Below, piece after piece: positions 11,128 through 23,447 of a DNA stretch of 64,000 bases; positions within the stretch are counted from its first letter, which is position 1; each line of letters opens with the position of its first letter. Source of the DNA: Taeniopygia guttata (lineage: Eukaryota > Chordata > Aves > Passeriformes > Estrildidae); contig NC_133026.1 of NCBI RefSeq assembly GCF_048771995.1, positions 117,695,501-117,759,500 on the forward strand, read 5' to 3'. The notes beneath the pieces are model-generated. The model searched no databases and was not told the DNA's origin. It was given only the letters and a program-made list of their open reading frames with translations. The position numbers and the translations under genes are program-made.

Positions 11128-11960
11128 TAAATACTGCAGGGGTTGTGGAGAGCTCCAGATTTTACAATACTTTTTAAACAAAAGTTGTTCTTCATAGTAT
11201 CTTTGTTTTCCTTTTTTCCTAAATGTAATTTTAAAATTTAAAGTCTTCAGAAAGGAGACAACGTCTATAAATTCAACTTAATATGATGTACAATGAGAAA
11301 CTGATACAGGTCTTGCAGCTTGCTTGAGTCTGAGATGTATTCTCTGTGCCATCAATTCATAACTTTCCATGTTTTTAACCCTTATTGCTAAAGCATTTTT
11401 CATTCTTACAAAATCAACTAGGTTGGAAAAGACTACTGCTCACCTTTGACTGATCACCACCTTGTCAATTTGATCACCGTACTAAGCGGCACATCCTGAC
11501 TTTCCTTGAACAGCTCCAGGAATGGTGACTCCAGCATCTGCAACTCCACCACCTCCCAGGGCAGCCCATTCCAATGCTTTACAGCGCTTTCTTTGAAGAA
11601 ATTCTTCCTGATGTCCAACTGACCCTCTGCTTCTTGGTTAAGCAGTCAGAATCTTTCAACGCCATTTAAAGGAATAAGCCTTTTAAAAACACTGAGGAAT
11701 CTTTTTTTTCCCCCCTGTCCTTGAATACTGTCCCTTCCAGGTATATTATCTTGTTGAAAGCTCAGAATGCTGCAGGGGCAGTTGAGAGCTCCAGATTTTA
11801 CCGTCCTGTTTTTATGAAAGTTGTTCAGGATAATATTTTTGTTTTTCTAAATACAATTTTTAAATTTAAACCATGAAGCTTTCAGAAAGAACACAGCATC
11901 TATAAATGCAGAATATTATAGTGTACAATGAGAAACTGATGACAGATTTTGCAACTCAAA
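11128..11960. repeat. Diverged direct duplication (two arms) around a CR1
   Basis: Arms at about 11128-11330 and 11762-11960 share GCAGGGG, GAGAGCTCCAGATTTTAC, a long TTTAAA-rich core, CAGAAAG and GTACAATGAGAAACTGAT in the same order. The offset is about 635 bp. They differ by many substitutions and small indels, so the duplication is old. It flanks the CR1 at 11408-11650. Confidence 0.7.
11408..11650 (-). repeat. CR1 LINE fragment
   Basis: Minus-orientation CR1: AGGTTGGAAAAGAC, TTGACTGATCACCACCTTGT, CACCACCTCCCAGGGCAGCC, ATTCCAATGC and GAAATTCTTCCTGATGTCCA. It sits between the arms of the 11.1/11.8 kb duplication. Confidence 0.8.
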
Positions 11961-12855
11961 GTATATAATATTCACTGAATAATATTTAATAGAACATTTA
12001 CCTCAGCAATAACAAACCATATGAGATCAACAGTGTTTTACAGACAGATAGAATGGATGACATTTGTGCGTTTAGTTTCAACTTTTCTTGCCTAAATACA
12101 GATGTTTAAGTGAAGAAGCCAACACTTTGGGTTCACCTGCTCCAACATGTGAACCCCTTAAATGAAATGAGCCGTGGTGTGGTGAGCAGACACATGGTTG
12201 TGCTGGGGGAGCAAGCCTGTAACATGCAGGGCAGTCCTGCACGTGGGTACAAGCAGTGACCAAATTACAGCACTCTGTGCAGGAGGAACAGGTCTCTCAG
12301 CACATTTTTACTCCATGAGCATGCATCCATATTCCCAGCAATAGCTGTAAATGTGTAGGACTATCAATGGCTGGAGCCCTGACCTGACAGCTGCAGTCAG
12401 GGGATTTCTGCCATCGGCTTTAAGCAGTAGAGAAAGTCTATGTGGGATTACAATTGCTATTTTTAGCCTTGCCCTTCTCTTTTCACCCAAGCCTGTTTTA
12501 CCCTGTATTTGGCCATTAGCACAGAACTCCTCCTCACTTTTCTTACAGGGCTTGTCCCAGAGAGGACAAGGATACTTAACCCTGCTGGCAGCTCTTTGCT
12601 GGCTGCTGCTCAGATTGGTGCTGGCTGCAGTCACCACCTCCCTCTCTTCCTCATTCAGATCGCAGCAGTGGTAGAAACCAATGATATATCACGTTAACTT
12701 AATGAGGTATTAATTACATTTAAGAATCAATTCCTTCTCCTCTACAAACAGCATTTCAGGAATTACAGTTTGTCTGTAGATTCTGTTCTTTAACTTAAAT
12801 ATATATTTATCTAAGATGTAATAAATAACCATTTTTTTAAAAGCAAGAAGGGAGG

Positions 12856-12969
12856 TTAGATCTGTGAAGATGTTGATGTTTCCCCATGGTTTGCGCTGTC
12901 TCCTTGTGCCGAGTGGGTCAGAAACTGCCCCGTAGCTCCAATGTACAGCCTGGAACGCATGGGCCACTT
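12856..12969 (-). CDS. TCF24: TCF24 terminal coding exon
   Basis: The acceptor is TTTCCTCTCTTGCAG. It has 37 codons plus stop in phase 0: [20 protein letters not shown], then a Ser/Thr-rich end finishing TSTSSQI. The first 17 residues match human TCF24 exactly as I recall it. The exon is too short to stand out as an open frame on its own. No AATAAA was found just downstream. Confidence 0.9.
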   Translation of the reverse strand, partial: KWPMRSRLYIGATGQFLTHSAQGDSANHGETSTSSQI

Positions 12970-15900
12970 CTGCAAGAGAGGAAACAAGCACACCACTGAG
13001 ACACCCGGGATCTTTGCACTCCAACTGCAGTTCTCAGCAAAGATTTGACAGAATCACAGTACAAGAAAATAGGAAACTGTTGTTATCACCAAACAAGTTC
13101 CTGTTTTGTCATTTGCTGGAAAATGTTTGGAGCTTGTTTGGAACTCAGCCTGGATATTTGCTTTGGTAATTAATCATGAGGCAGAACTCTCAACCCTGTC
13201 GTGCCCCAACAGACAGGACCAGGCCGTGCTGGCCAGTCAGCCGAGCTCAGTTTGTGTTGTAGATGTTCTGTTAGTAGAATAAAACAAAGAATTCCTTCTC
13301 GAGGCACCAGGGATGCTACAGGGATACACCTGCACCTGCAGGGATTGCCCCCTGTGCACACCTGTCCCTGCTGGCTGGGCCTCACAACACCACAGGGGCT
13401 GCTGCTGAAGCCTGTGAGTCTAAGGGAATTTAATGTAATTGCACCTTGGCAGTCTTCAGCACTCTCAGCATCTTGTTCTTGTGAGCTCCAGCTATTTCAG
13501 ATGACACAGGTCATCTTTACACTCACTGATTTTTTTGAATCATCAGTTACTTTTGGTGTTAAAGATTTATTCTGACAGCTTGAGTTTCTAACCCCAGCAG
13601 GTTTCTCACTGCAAGCAGCCCTGTGGTGCGGGTGACTGCAGCTGGGCACCCAGAACTTGGGAGGGAGAATTCAGCTCCATTTGCTTTGCCAAGGTCACTA
13701 TTAGAGAGGTGGATGCTTGAAGAGACAGCTTGTCACATACATTGGATGCAAAAATACCTGAGATGCAGCCAGCACCTTGTTCCAAAAGAATGCAGGTCTT
13801 TTTAAACTCTTTTGGGAACAGACTGGCACCTTTCCTGTGGGTAAGGGGCACTTAATAATACTGCAGATGAATCTCAGCTCTTCTGTTCAAAGACCTAAAG
13901 CAGCAGCATATTCTCACTTAGAAAGACTGTACGGTCTCATTCAGTAATTTCATTTCAAGCGTGATGTTAAGAGTTTGTCACCAATAAACCATCCAAGTTT
14001 AAAGTCATTAACCCTATTTTTCATTCAGTGTACACACGACTGTACTTGAATATTTAACTTTCCTCACTATTTCCATTTACTATGCTTAATCCATCAGTTT
14101 AGTTAAAGACTTTATCTCTAAAGGTTGTCTCATATCCTACATTTTGGGGTTTTTGAAGCACATACTAGGATTTGACTGTGACACAGTCATCAAATATATT
14201 CATAAAAAAATAATTGCTTAAGTGAATCTAGTATTACTGTCTCCCAGTAGCCTGGGAAATGAGCATCTGGATCATTTAACTGCTGTAATAACTATTCAAG
14301 AGTATTTTTCTGCCAGTAGTAGTTGGCAGCTGATAAAAAATACCATAAGAGACCTGTGTCCTTTCACTCTGGCTGAGGGAACTAACAGAAGCTATTTTGA
14401 ACTTATTTTGAAATACACCACAGTATTTTTTTCACTTAAATTATAGCCATCTTCTAATCGATATAGAAGTTTTGCTTTCTCTGTGAGTCTGCCAATCATC
14501 TAAATGGCCTCAGAAGCCTATATTCACATCATGCTGTAAAATACAGCAAGCAACATTGTGAACCAGGAACGCTGTGTGAATTAGGCCCTTTTTAGAAATT
14601 AGATATTACTTCACAAATTAATCTTAATTAAATAATTCTGAATTCAGACTCTTAAAATAAATTTAAAAAAAAAAAAAAAAGAAGAAAAGAAAGCACCCCA
14701 GTGCTCTAACTCACTCCCTGTGAGCAGAGCCAAAGAAAACACCCCGCGGTGCCTGAGCCCCATCAGTCTGTGAGCACTGCATTTGGAAACAGCTTCCAGT
14801 CCAGTGCTGTCCAAGAGCAGTTCTCCTTTCTCATCCTTTCTGCCTCACTGTGATTTTTTTGACAAAGGGAAGAATATATACCAACCAGAGAAATGTTTTA
14901 GAAGAGCACTTTCATGGCAGTAATTAACACATGGCTGGTGACTAACAGCACTGCCGGGGCAGCAGAACAAAAGCAGGCCCAGCGTGGCTGGATCATCGCT
15001 GTGGGACAGTGGCACCTCACCACATACACCCCTCACAGCCGGATCCAGTGCGTCCATGAGGATCACCAAGGTTTCCACACAGGGACCAAGAAGATGCAAG
15101 GACTCCTGTGGTGCTGACCTTCACTTCCAAAAACCAGGTTTGGATCTACAGGAGATTTGATATTTTGGTGCAAAGTCCCTGAAGCTGGAGGAACAAAGCT
15201 CCAAGGTATTTCCATTAGACCCCTAAGACCTAGGCACAGCGGTTAGTCCAGCCAGAATTTCCATGTAATACCTCTAGGCAAGGTACAGGAACACGAAATC
15301 TTTAGTTTCAGTTAGGTGTCTAAGGCCGGTGTACTCACTCACTGACAGAAGGGGTGGCTGCTGCTCAGCTCCCCTACCTTGACAGGGTGGAGGTATCCAT
15401 CCCCGCGGAGCGTGCCCAAACCCTCTCCCGGCGACTCCTCCTCATCCTGAAGGCTGCGGGTGAGGTGCGCGATGTAGGTGGTGGCCAGGAGGAGCACGTC
15501 CAGCTTGGAGAGCTTGGTGTCGGGCGGCACCGAGGGCAGGGTCTTCTGCAGCTCCAGGAAGGCGTGGCGCAGGGTCTGGACGCGGCTGCGCTCCCGGGCG
15601 GCGTTGGCGGCGGCGGGGCGGCCCGGAGCGGCCCCGTGCCCGGCCCCGGCCCCGGCCCCCGCCCCGGCCCCGGCCCCGGCCCCGGCCCCGGGCCGCGGCA
15701 CGGCCGCCGCGGGCGGGCTGGCATTGCTGCCGGCGCAGGAGGGCGGCCGGGAACCGGGCTCTGCGCCCGGGCTGGAGATCTCCTCGCTGCTCTCCGCTAA
15801 GTGCACACAGTCCATCGGTGACGTGCCCGGCACGGAGGGTCCTGCAAGCGACAGGAGATGCTGCGGTGGGCTGGAGGCAGCAGCCCTGTTCTGAAAACAA

Positions 15901-18900
15901 GGTTAGTCAGAAACTCAGGCACTGCCTGTGCGGGGAAAAGCCGGAATGCCGCTCTGTGAGCCGCTTTTCAACTCGCTACTTACGAATTCAGCATCACTCA
16001 GGGGTACGGAACAGAAGTTAAAATCTTTGCAACTATCAGTATTCGATTTTTTTTTTTTTTTTTTTGCAGTATTACACAGAGCGAATTTTTTGAGTGACTC
16101 ATAGCCCAGAGATGACTTCTGAGAAAACCCAACAAGCACCACCCAGATGGACTGCCACAGTGGTTTTCATTTACAATCAACTACAAATTAGGCTAAAGGC
16201 AATTTTTAAAACATATTCGCTCTATGATTTGGGATGTGGAACTGTTGTATATTTTCTATTTTCACTGCAATCATTTTATGAACAGTCTTATATGTGATCA
16301 GTGCTCCATGGAATATGGAAATAAAAATGTAATTTTCAAATGCATCAGTAAGTGAAGCCACAGAGCACTGATTCAGTTTTTGAAGGGCAAAACTTGGCCC
16401 ATAATCTTAAAGGATCAGGAACTAATTTCTCCTGTCCTTCCACCCCTAACATTACTGAAGAAATCGCATGCTTATCCTTTCTCATCTACATTTGCAAACT
16501 TCGAAATAATTTTGTAAGATATATTTTGGCCATTGGGGGGCAAAATAACCTTTTGAAAACATAAAAAAAAATTATTTAGAGAAAAGCTGAAAACAGTAAC
16601 CTCAAGGTCTTTTCTCAGCTTTTTGTAAAGTCAGTCAGCTCTGCCCGTAATACAACTCACAGTCCTTTAATTCATTCAGTTCCACAGAAAAATGCAATTC
16701 AATCAATATTCCCCAAAGTGCAGCACTTCTTTGCTGGAATAATACCTGATCCTGTTGTCCTCAGCCAAGTAGCCCTCGTGGGTGTCCCAGATCCTGGCTT
16801 TCAAGTGTTAGAAGTGTCTGTTCCTGTGACAGCCTGGCTAGACAAGGGCAGGAACAAGTCATTAAACCTTTTAACTTCAACCAAATAGTGAGTAATTAAA
16901 AGTTTAAATAACATTGATGCACATAAATGACTGAATATCTACATTTACAAGAATTAGTCCTTGATTTTGCAGAGCACTTCAAGCACACACGGAGGTCAAA
17001 GATTTCTATCAAAGACAAGGAAAGGTTTCTAAATAAACCTTTTTGCAATGCTATAATTTTATGGTATTTATAATAATTTTTATTGTTATTATTTTGGGTT
17101 ATTAATTGTGATTAATTTGCTATTAATGTGGATTACAGAGACCATGTAATGGTCTCTTCAGTTTCTTCAGTAGTACAATTTAGACTGAAATGATTTGTGA
17201 AATATTCTATGCACATAACTCTATACAAAAGGAAAAAGAATCTCACTACTCTTTTTATTGTGGTGTTTATGATCAGTATAAAATAAATCTTACATCAAGA
17301 CTTCATTAGCTTATCTTGAGTGAGGGCTGAAAAACAGTCCTTACATTGACTATTGTCTCTAACTTAAAAAAATCATTATATGCTTTTTTGTTGGTATTTA
17401 TTCATTGTGTTAAGGTATAGTCAGATCTGGATGCATTTTAGTTTTTAAAAAAATCATCATTGTGGAGATGGACATCAAGACAGTAATTTAAGATAATTAC
17501 AATGATCTTCACTGGCAGAAGAATCTAACAATTTATGTTTAACAGCAGGATTTCTCACTGCCATCCCATGAAAATCCCACTGGTAGGAGGAAGTCTTCCC
17601 CAATTACTGGAGAAGTCTAGATTACCCAAAGATATGGACGGACTGGGTTAGTAAAAATACCTGCTCCTCTACTGAAATACAGGACTAGGGCTGGTTTACA
17701 CACATTTTGATTTTGCTGTGCTGGTGTACAACCACATTTAGAACTGGGATGACTTCAAATGACATACAGTACATAGTAATGCACGTACCTAAAAACATCA
17801 TCTCCTTGGGTGCCCTTGGAAATAGGAGTTTCTGGTTTAGGAGCTTCACATCTATATGAGATAAAATCCTGGGCCTGTGGGAAAAAAAGTACAAAATTTT
17901 AGCTGCGGAAATGAGAGATTTCACTATGAATTACATTTCTCTGCTGTCAGACTTTCCATCAAACACAAACAGCAAATGGCCTAGTAAAATCTGCTACACA
18001 AAGGATCTGCTGTCGGTATGTACATATGTGTAGCCAAATCATGGTGGTTCCTGGATCCACAGCCAGGATCAAATTTTGTTGCACACTGGGACTGGGCAGC
18101 ATCACTCTTCTCCCCAGAGTAATCAGGACATCCATTCCAGGTGCTTCAAACTCAGGCATTGGCAAAACCTCATGGTTCAAGAAATGCTCCTAAAAATTAA
18201 AGTAAATTAAAAGTCTCTGGGCAACAGTAATTTCCCTTTTAAAATTTTACAAGAAAGAGGTTTGGTTTTTAAGATAATCACAGTAATTTTTGCAAGCACC
18301 CACTTGCCACCTGGTATGCTGACAGAGTGGAGGACAGGGCTGTGAAAGAAAATTGAAGTATTTATGTTGTTTCTAAAGTACTTCTAGTGCAGTATTTCTA
18401 CATGCAGATGCATTTGTGTTTTTACATGACACTACAAAGACAGGATTGGTTTGACATCTTTTACCAAAAATACCCAGCACAATATTTATTTTAGTCTTAT
18501 ATTCTGTGTGAATGAAATGGCAATGAAGGCAACCTGCCCACACAGACAAGTAAAAGATGAAAAACGCCAGAGCAAAGCACACAAACTGAAAACAAACAGG
18601 TGGAAACCTAAGATAAACTTGCTCCTTGGAGCAACTCCGTTGCTCCTTAGGGGGCAAAATACAGTGAGTAATTTTGCATCGGTTTTAAAAAGGCCTTGCC
18701 CTCCGTGTAACTCCGGTAACAGGTAACAAAAACCCTTTCTCCGGAGCGAAGAAATAGGAACTTGCGTGTCGGTGTACGGGGGCAGCACCGGCGCTCACGG
18801 CCCCGCCGGCCCGAGGCGGCTGCTGCGTCCCGGTCCCGCATCCCGGCTGCCCGGGACTTGGCAGGACCCCGCGGTGCCCGGCCGGGGATGAACTTACCGC

Positions 18901-18983
18901 TCCCGCCGCTGCGGAGGTTCCTCCGTCCCGTCCCGTCCCGTCCCGTCCCGTCCCGTCCCGTCCCGTCCCGTCGCGTCGCGTCG
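12856..18983 (-). CDS. TCF24: TCF24, class A-type bHLH transcription factor (gene span)
   Basis: Predicted structure: a non-coding exon 18983-18898 (donor GTAAGT), an exon 15841-15378 with ATG at 15815, and an exon from 12969 with TAA at 12858-12856. The coding sequence is 146 + 37 codons, 183 residues, against about 167 in human from memory. The bHLH lies at about residues 70-123: basic region [10 protein letters not shown], helix 1 [14 protein letters not shown], loop with PPDTKLSK and helix 2 [19 protein letters not shown]. These are almost the same as mammalian TCF24. A Gly-Ala repeat at residues 43-59 precedes it. The short last exon ([16 protein letters not shown]) is also family-specific. 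It should bind E-box DNA as a nuclear dimer; targets are not known. The start was chosen because upstream codons in frame lead only to a GTG and to the splice acceptor. Confidence 0.92.
14668..14692 (+). repeat. A-rich simple repeat
   Basis: A run of adenines followed by GAAGAAAAGAAAG, inside TCF24 intron 2. The rest of introns 12970-15377 and 15842-18897 holds no other feature I can support, apart from a T-run at 16049-16066. Confidence 0.8.
15378..15815 (-). CDS. TCF24: TCF24 bHLH exon, coding part
   Basis: The ATG at 15815 is in good context (ACCGATGG) and starts [12 protein letters not shown]. The exon ends in ...GDGYLHPVK at 15378 with donor GTAGGG. Reading on would give an unrelated tail, and the family continues with KWPM, which the 12.97 kb exon supplies. 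The acceptor upstream is TGTCGCTTGCAG, putting the exon's 5' edge at 15841. Confidence 0.93.
15642..15692 (-). repeat. TCF24: GGGGCC-type hexanucleotide repeat in TCF24 coding sequence
   Basis: On the sense strand there are four GGGGCC units, one variant unit and three more units, in frame. They encode (Gly-Ala)8 followed by a Gly at residues 43-59. The G-runs of four could form G-quadruplexes. The repeat lies in the linker before the bHLH, where length changes would be tolerated. Confidence 0.93.
18898..18983 (-). other. TCF24: TCF24 predicted non-coding first exon (5'UTR)
   Basis: On the minus strand a TATAAA at 19013-19008 is followed about 30 bases later by this segment, which ends in a near-consensus donor (GAGCG then GTAAGTT, GT at 18897-18896). 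The next acceptor downstream is the one at 15842-15844. The exon is nearly filled by a GGGAC pentamer repeat. The start site is an estimate. Confidence 0.55.
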
Positions 18984-18984
18984 C
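18925..18984 (+). repeat. Pentanucleotide microsatellite (GTCCC)9(GTCGC)3
   Basis: Nine perfect GTCCC units (18925-18969) followed by three GTCGC variants. On the TCF24 strand this is a GGGAC repeat inside the predicted 5'UTR exon. Confidence 0.95.
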
Positions 18985-19007
18985 GCCGGCCCCGTCCGGC
19001 CCCGGTG

Positions 19008-19013
19008 TTTATA
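19008..19013 (-). promoter_or_regulatory. TCF24: TATA box, candidate TCF24 core promoter
   Basis: TATAAA on the minus strand inside a CpG island. It is placed about 30 bases upstream of the predicted first exon and is the only such box there with a strong donor downstream. Confidence 0.5.
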
Positions 19014-22000
19014 AGCCGTCGCGGCCGGTGGGTGCGGCGGGGCTGTGTCGCACCTGGCCTGCGGGCTCCCCCCTCCAGCCCGGGCGACAGCGACCGCCCC
19101 TTCCCGGGCGGATGGGTCATCAATCACGGAGCTGTCGGGGCGGCATCGCCTCACGCTCCCCTCGACCCCCGCCCTCCCCCGCGCCCGGCCCCGGGTCCGT
19201 GCGGGTCCCGCCGCCCCGCGCCGCCGCTCGCGCTGTTTTTCTTAGGATAAAGTAACGGTTTTGCTGGAGGAGAGAAATTCAATCGCTGGGCTGGGAGCGC
19301 AGGCGATGCCCTGTTAAAAGCGAGCCCTTTCTCTTCGCTCCGCCGCCGCATCTCCGGCTCGCGGATGTTCCCGGGCGGAGCGGGCTCCCCAGGGCGAGGC
19401 TCCGTCCCGCAGCCGCGGGGGAAGCGGGTCGTGGCTGCCCGGGCACCGCTCCGGGGGACCGGCCCACACGGGATGGAAACACGAACGGGATGAGGCGAGC
19501 CCGGGCGGGCAGAGAGGGGATTTAACCGGGAACGGGGAGCGATTAAAAATCAGTAACGCTAATGAGAACGGACAGTCAAAATAAATACCGGGGTAAGGAA
19601 TTAGCCCAGAATAACATTTTGAACGAAGCCCGATTGTGCGATAAGAGAGACACAATAAATCAAGCCTCTGGAGCAGTGGAAAAACAAAGTCTGAGCGATT
19701 CGTTACCGGGTTTGCAGCCAAGAAAATTAAGGTCTTAAAATTTAGCGATAATTGGAAGTCCCGGGAAAGGACGAGCCCGGTGAGGTGCTGCCCGGGAGCG
19801 GTGCAGAGGGAGCCGGACACCTGCCTTCAGCCCCGGCCCGGTTCGGCAGCACCCGCAGAGAGCCCGCCGCAGCCTCCAGTGCATCCCCGCCAAATTCTCC
19901 GGCCCGAGAATTCCACCAGCTCCGCTCTGGGGGGAACGGGTGGGGGCTGCCCGCGGCTGGGACCCTGCCCCGCCCGGCCCCACCGCCCCGCCGAGGCCCC
20001 GCCACGATTTCTGCCCTCGGGCTGACATCCAGAGCCGTGAGGAACCGCCTCCGCCGGCCGGAGAGGGCTGGATGGCAAGGAATGCTCTCCGTTCTGAATT
20101 TAAGCACTAAATTCTAAGTTAAGTAATTAAATTAATCTGTAAATCTAAGTACTGAAACTGTGCCTCGACGTTTACCTTTGCCTGCTGCTGACACAGCCTC
20201 GGTGGGGGTTTCCCTTCAGCCGTGGGGAGCCACTCTGGCAAAAGCTACTCTTGTCAGTATGTACACGGGCGCGATGATGGACTTCACCAGCACCACAGAT
20301 CATCCTTTGGCTTCCACGGTGCAAGAAAATGAAGACACTGGTTCTCTGGAGGACAGTGGAGTAACCTCCAGGCAGCCCTGCTAAGCCATGTTTTCTTTTT
20401 GCCCCAAAGGTTTCCAGGGCTGCCTCCAGCCCAAGTGAGGAGTGCTGAATCCTTTCTGCAGGAGGAGAAAACCTCTTAAAAATGCACTCGACAGACATCC
20501 CTCTGTTCAATCAGCCTCTGGGGCTCAAACAAGCAGTTCTTGAACCCATCCTTAAGCTTGTACTGAAAACACTCTGACTCTGTGGTGTGATGTGGAGGAA
20601 CTGATCCCAGACTCCCTGGGGAGCAGGGAGATTTGCCTTCCAGCCCCAGTTCCACTGGAGCTACTCTATCATCTTGTAAGTGCCAAACACACACTGACTG
20701 AGACCTGCACACAAGTCTGGGGATCAGCTCTCCCACACATCAAGGAGGTTTCTAGGTCTGCTGCCCACCTAAAAAATGCCTACTCAAGGGGGACGACTTC
20801 TCACTAGGCCATGGGATGCTCAACTATGTCACTGACAGAGAACTTAACGGCGGGTGACCCAACACCCTGAGACTTCCCAGCCACCCTAAATTAGCAGATT
20901 GTAAGTGCTGTGCTCTTCTCTGCTCTGACTGGATTAATGACACAGTATTTTTTTGGGGGTTTCCCACTGTACACAGAATTCTGCCCCAATGCAGGAAGTC
21001 CAGCAGAAGGTGTTGGAAGAGAAGTGGTGGTGGAACCCCCATTACCATCTTTAGACAACACTGAATCCACCTTACTGCAGTGTGATAGGGAGATTGCATA
21101 GTAAGAACTTGAGCAGTGTTTGGAGACACCACTCTGGCTGCTAGCCTTGTTACCAAAAAAGGGGTGCTTTAAACATATTTTAAAAACCCAAAGAGATAGA
21201 AATGTAGAAATTGTTGTTCTTTACTCCATCAAGACCTTCTCCCATCAGATGATACCTCCTCTGTCATAAGCACAAAGACATCCAGTGATTATTTTCTTGT
21301 ACCAACCCACTATTTAAATCTAAAGCTGTAACAAATGGCTGCAGCTGTTTCTTCTTCTTCATTCCCAGACAAATGACTGAGAATTACTTTTCCTGCCTTA
21401 CCTTCCACAGTATATCTCAAATCTGAAAAATGCCAGAGTCACAGATTTCCAGTGTGATTTAGGTAAGAAGAAGTTCTACTACAGACAGAATGATGTTTTT
21501 CCAGGTACACTCTGCTCCCTTTATGTCAAATTAGTTTCTGGTTTCATGGCTACAATTCAGCACAAACATTCAGGGTATTTCTTTCCAATTTGTTAATTTT
21601 CTCCCATTCCTATTTCTGTATAAGGATTTCTCAAGCGTGCTTGCCTGCTGGTATGGTGCAGCAGTTATTGGTGCTTCTGACAGAAACTAACTTTTACTAA
21701 CTTAAAAATAAGAAATATTGAGTAAAACAGCTCCAGCAGGAAGCCACACACACATTGTATCTGGTCAGGTCCCACAGATTGCAAGCTGTAGCCTGGGAGC
21801 AAATCAAAGGCAGGACACAGCCACAGGAGAATAAAAATAAGTTGTAGTTCACAACTTTTGCTTCTTGGGGAAATCTTAGCATAATGGTTCGAAATCCAAA
21901 CAAATATTTTGAAGATTTCCAATTAAATACGTTTCCCCCCTTGTTTCAAATTAATAATGTACTGTAGAACCATAGCATATTTCACAGTTATGTTAAATAT

Positions 22001-22089
22001 GCCGTATCACAGTGTGTCAATACATTTCTTACAGCATTTTCTCTGTAGTAATCACTTAAAAAATTACTTTTAAAATATGTATCAGAAGG

Positions 22090-22267
22090 GCTCCATTCTG
22101 AGGGGTTGTGTGTGTACATAAGTGTTAGACCAGGGAATTGAGACTTTCTTAGGGCTTTGCTTTAGCTAGACTTGAGTTGCTCCATTCTGAGGGGTTGTGT
22201 GTGTACATAAGTGTTAGACCAGGGAATTGAGACTTTCTTAGGGCTTTGCTTTAGCTAGACTTGAGTT
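22090..22267. repeat. Perfect 89-bp tandem duplication
   Basis: Units 22090-22178 and 22179-22267 are identical base for base, starting GCTCCATTCTGAGGGG and ending GACTTGAGTT, with no spacer. The lack of any difference points to a recent event, or to an assembly artefact. Confidence 0.97.
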
Positions 22268-22860
22268 GCTTGACTGTGGGATTCTCTCTGTGAAACCTCA
22301 TGGCATATGTTCCACTGGGAGTAATTAATCCAGCTCTTCAGTGTTTTATTTATCGTACAAGAAATTAAAATCTGTAATCCAGAAATACTCAGAACCTATG
22401 AAAAATATGCCATGTTCTAGGTGGCTTACACAGCATAACCCACATTAACAAATAAATACTAACAATCCATTAAATAGTTTTAAATGGGTGTGTGTAAGGC
22501 AGAGGGAAGTGTAAGATGCAAAGATAACACCACAATATAGAGATCAGGCAGCGACTTCCTAATGTGCTGCTTTGAGTCAGCAATCAGCAGCTGACACTGT
22601 GAACATGCTCATCAACACTATTGACATTCTTCTTTGGAAATTGCTTAAAAATCAACTGTGGTGTTTGTTGGGTGGGATTTTTTTTTTGTTTGTTTGTTTT
22701 TTTTTATGTTGGCTTTTCTGTCTGATGAGTACAGCTAGAACAAGAAGTATTGTGCTTGGTTAGTACTGATTTCAGTAAGGGACTAACAGCTATACATCTG
22801 AGCTTTATTTTGTGTTTGGAAAGTTCTGATTTTGAAGGCAAATTACTCACCAGCCTTCTA

Positions 22861-23447
22861 TGCTGCTTTGGGCTGGGGTAGAGTTAATTTTCTTCACAAT
22901 AGTTGGTATGGGGCTGTATTTTGGATTAGTACTGAACACAGGGTTGATAATCTGGAGATGTTTTTGTTATTGCTGAACAGGACTAACACAGAGATGAGGC
23001 CTTTTCTGCTTTTCATACTACCATGATGGCAAGGAGACTGGGCACATGAGAACTAACATGGTAAATTGGGACAGGTGACCCAAACTGACCAAAGGAATGC
23101 TCCATACCATATGACATCATGTTCATATACCTGAAGTAGGGGAAGAAGGAGGAAGCACGGGGATGTTTGGATGTTTGGTGTTTGCCTTCCCAAGTAACCA
23201 TAGCATGTGATGAGCCCCTGGTTTCCTGGCAATGGCTGAACACCTGCCTGCCCATGGGAAGTGGTGACTAAATTCCTTGGCTTGCTCTACTTACATGTGT
23301 GGCTTTTGCTTTCCCTATTAAACTGTCCTTATATCAACCCATGAGTTTTCCAGCTTCTACCCTTCCTATTCTTTTCCCAATCCCAATGTGGGGAGTGAGC
23401 AAGTGGCTGCATGGGGCTTGGCTGCTGGCTGGGATTAAACCACAGCA
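22861..23447 (+). mobile_element. ERVL-type solo LTR
   Basis: The sequence follows a common avian ERVL LTR: GGGCTGGGGTAGAGTTAATT near the 5' end, CCATACCATATGACATCATG in the middle, GAACACCTGCCTGCCCATGG, an ATTAAA poly(A) signal at 23317-23322, and a GGGATTAAACCACAGCA end. No internal retroviral region lies on either side, so it is a solo LTR. The exact 5' base is uncertain (22861 or 22864), and no perfect target-site duplication remains. Confidence 0.85.

Larger units (their letters stand above)
18750..20080. promoter_or_regulatory. TCF24: CpG island over the TCF24 promoter
   Basis: About 1.3 kb of CpG-rich DNA, densest at 18780-19480 and 19750-20060, separated by an AT-richer gap near 19490-19740. 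Long open frames on both strands here are by-products of the base composition. Beyond it, 20081-22089 shows no supported gene. Confidence 0.75.

Noticed and set aside
12308..12674. 107-109-residue frames on both strands
   Set aside because: No family likeness, and they lie just below the TCF24 stop where the 3'UTR should be.
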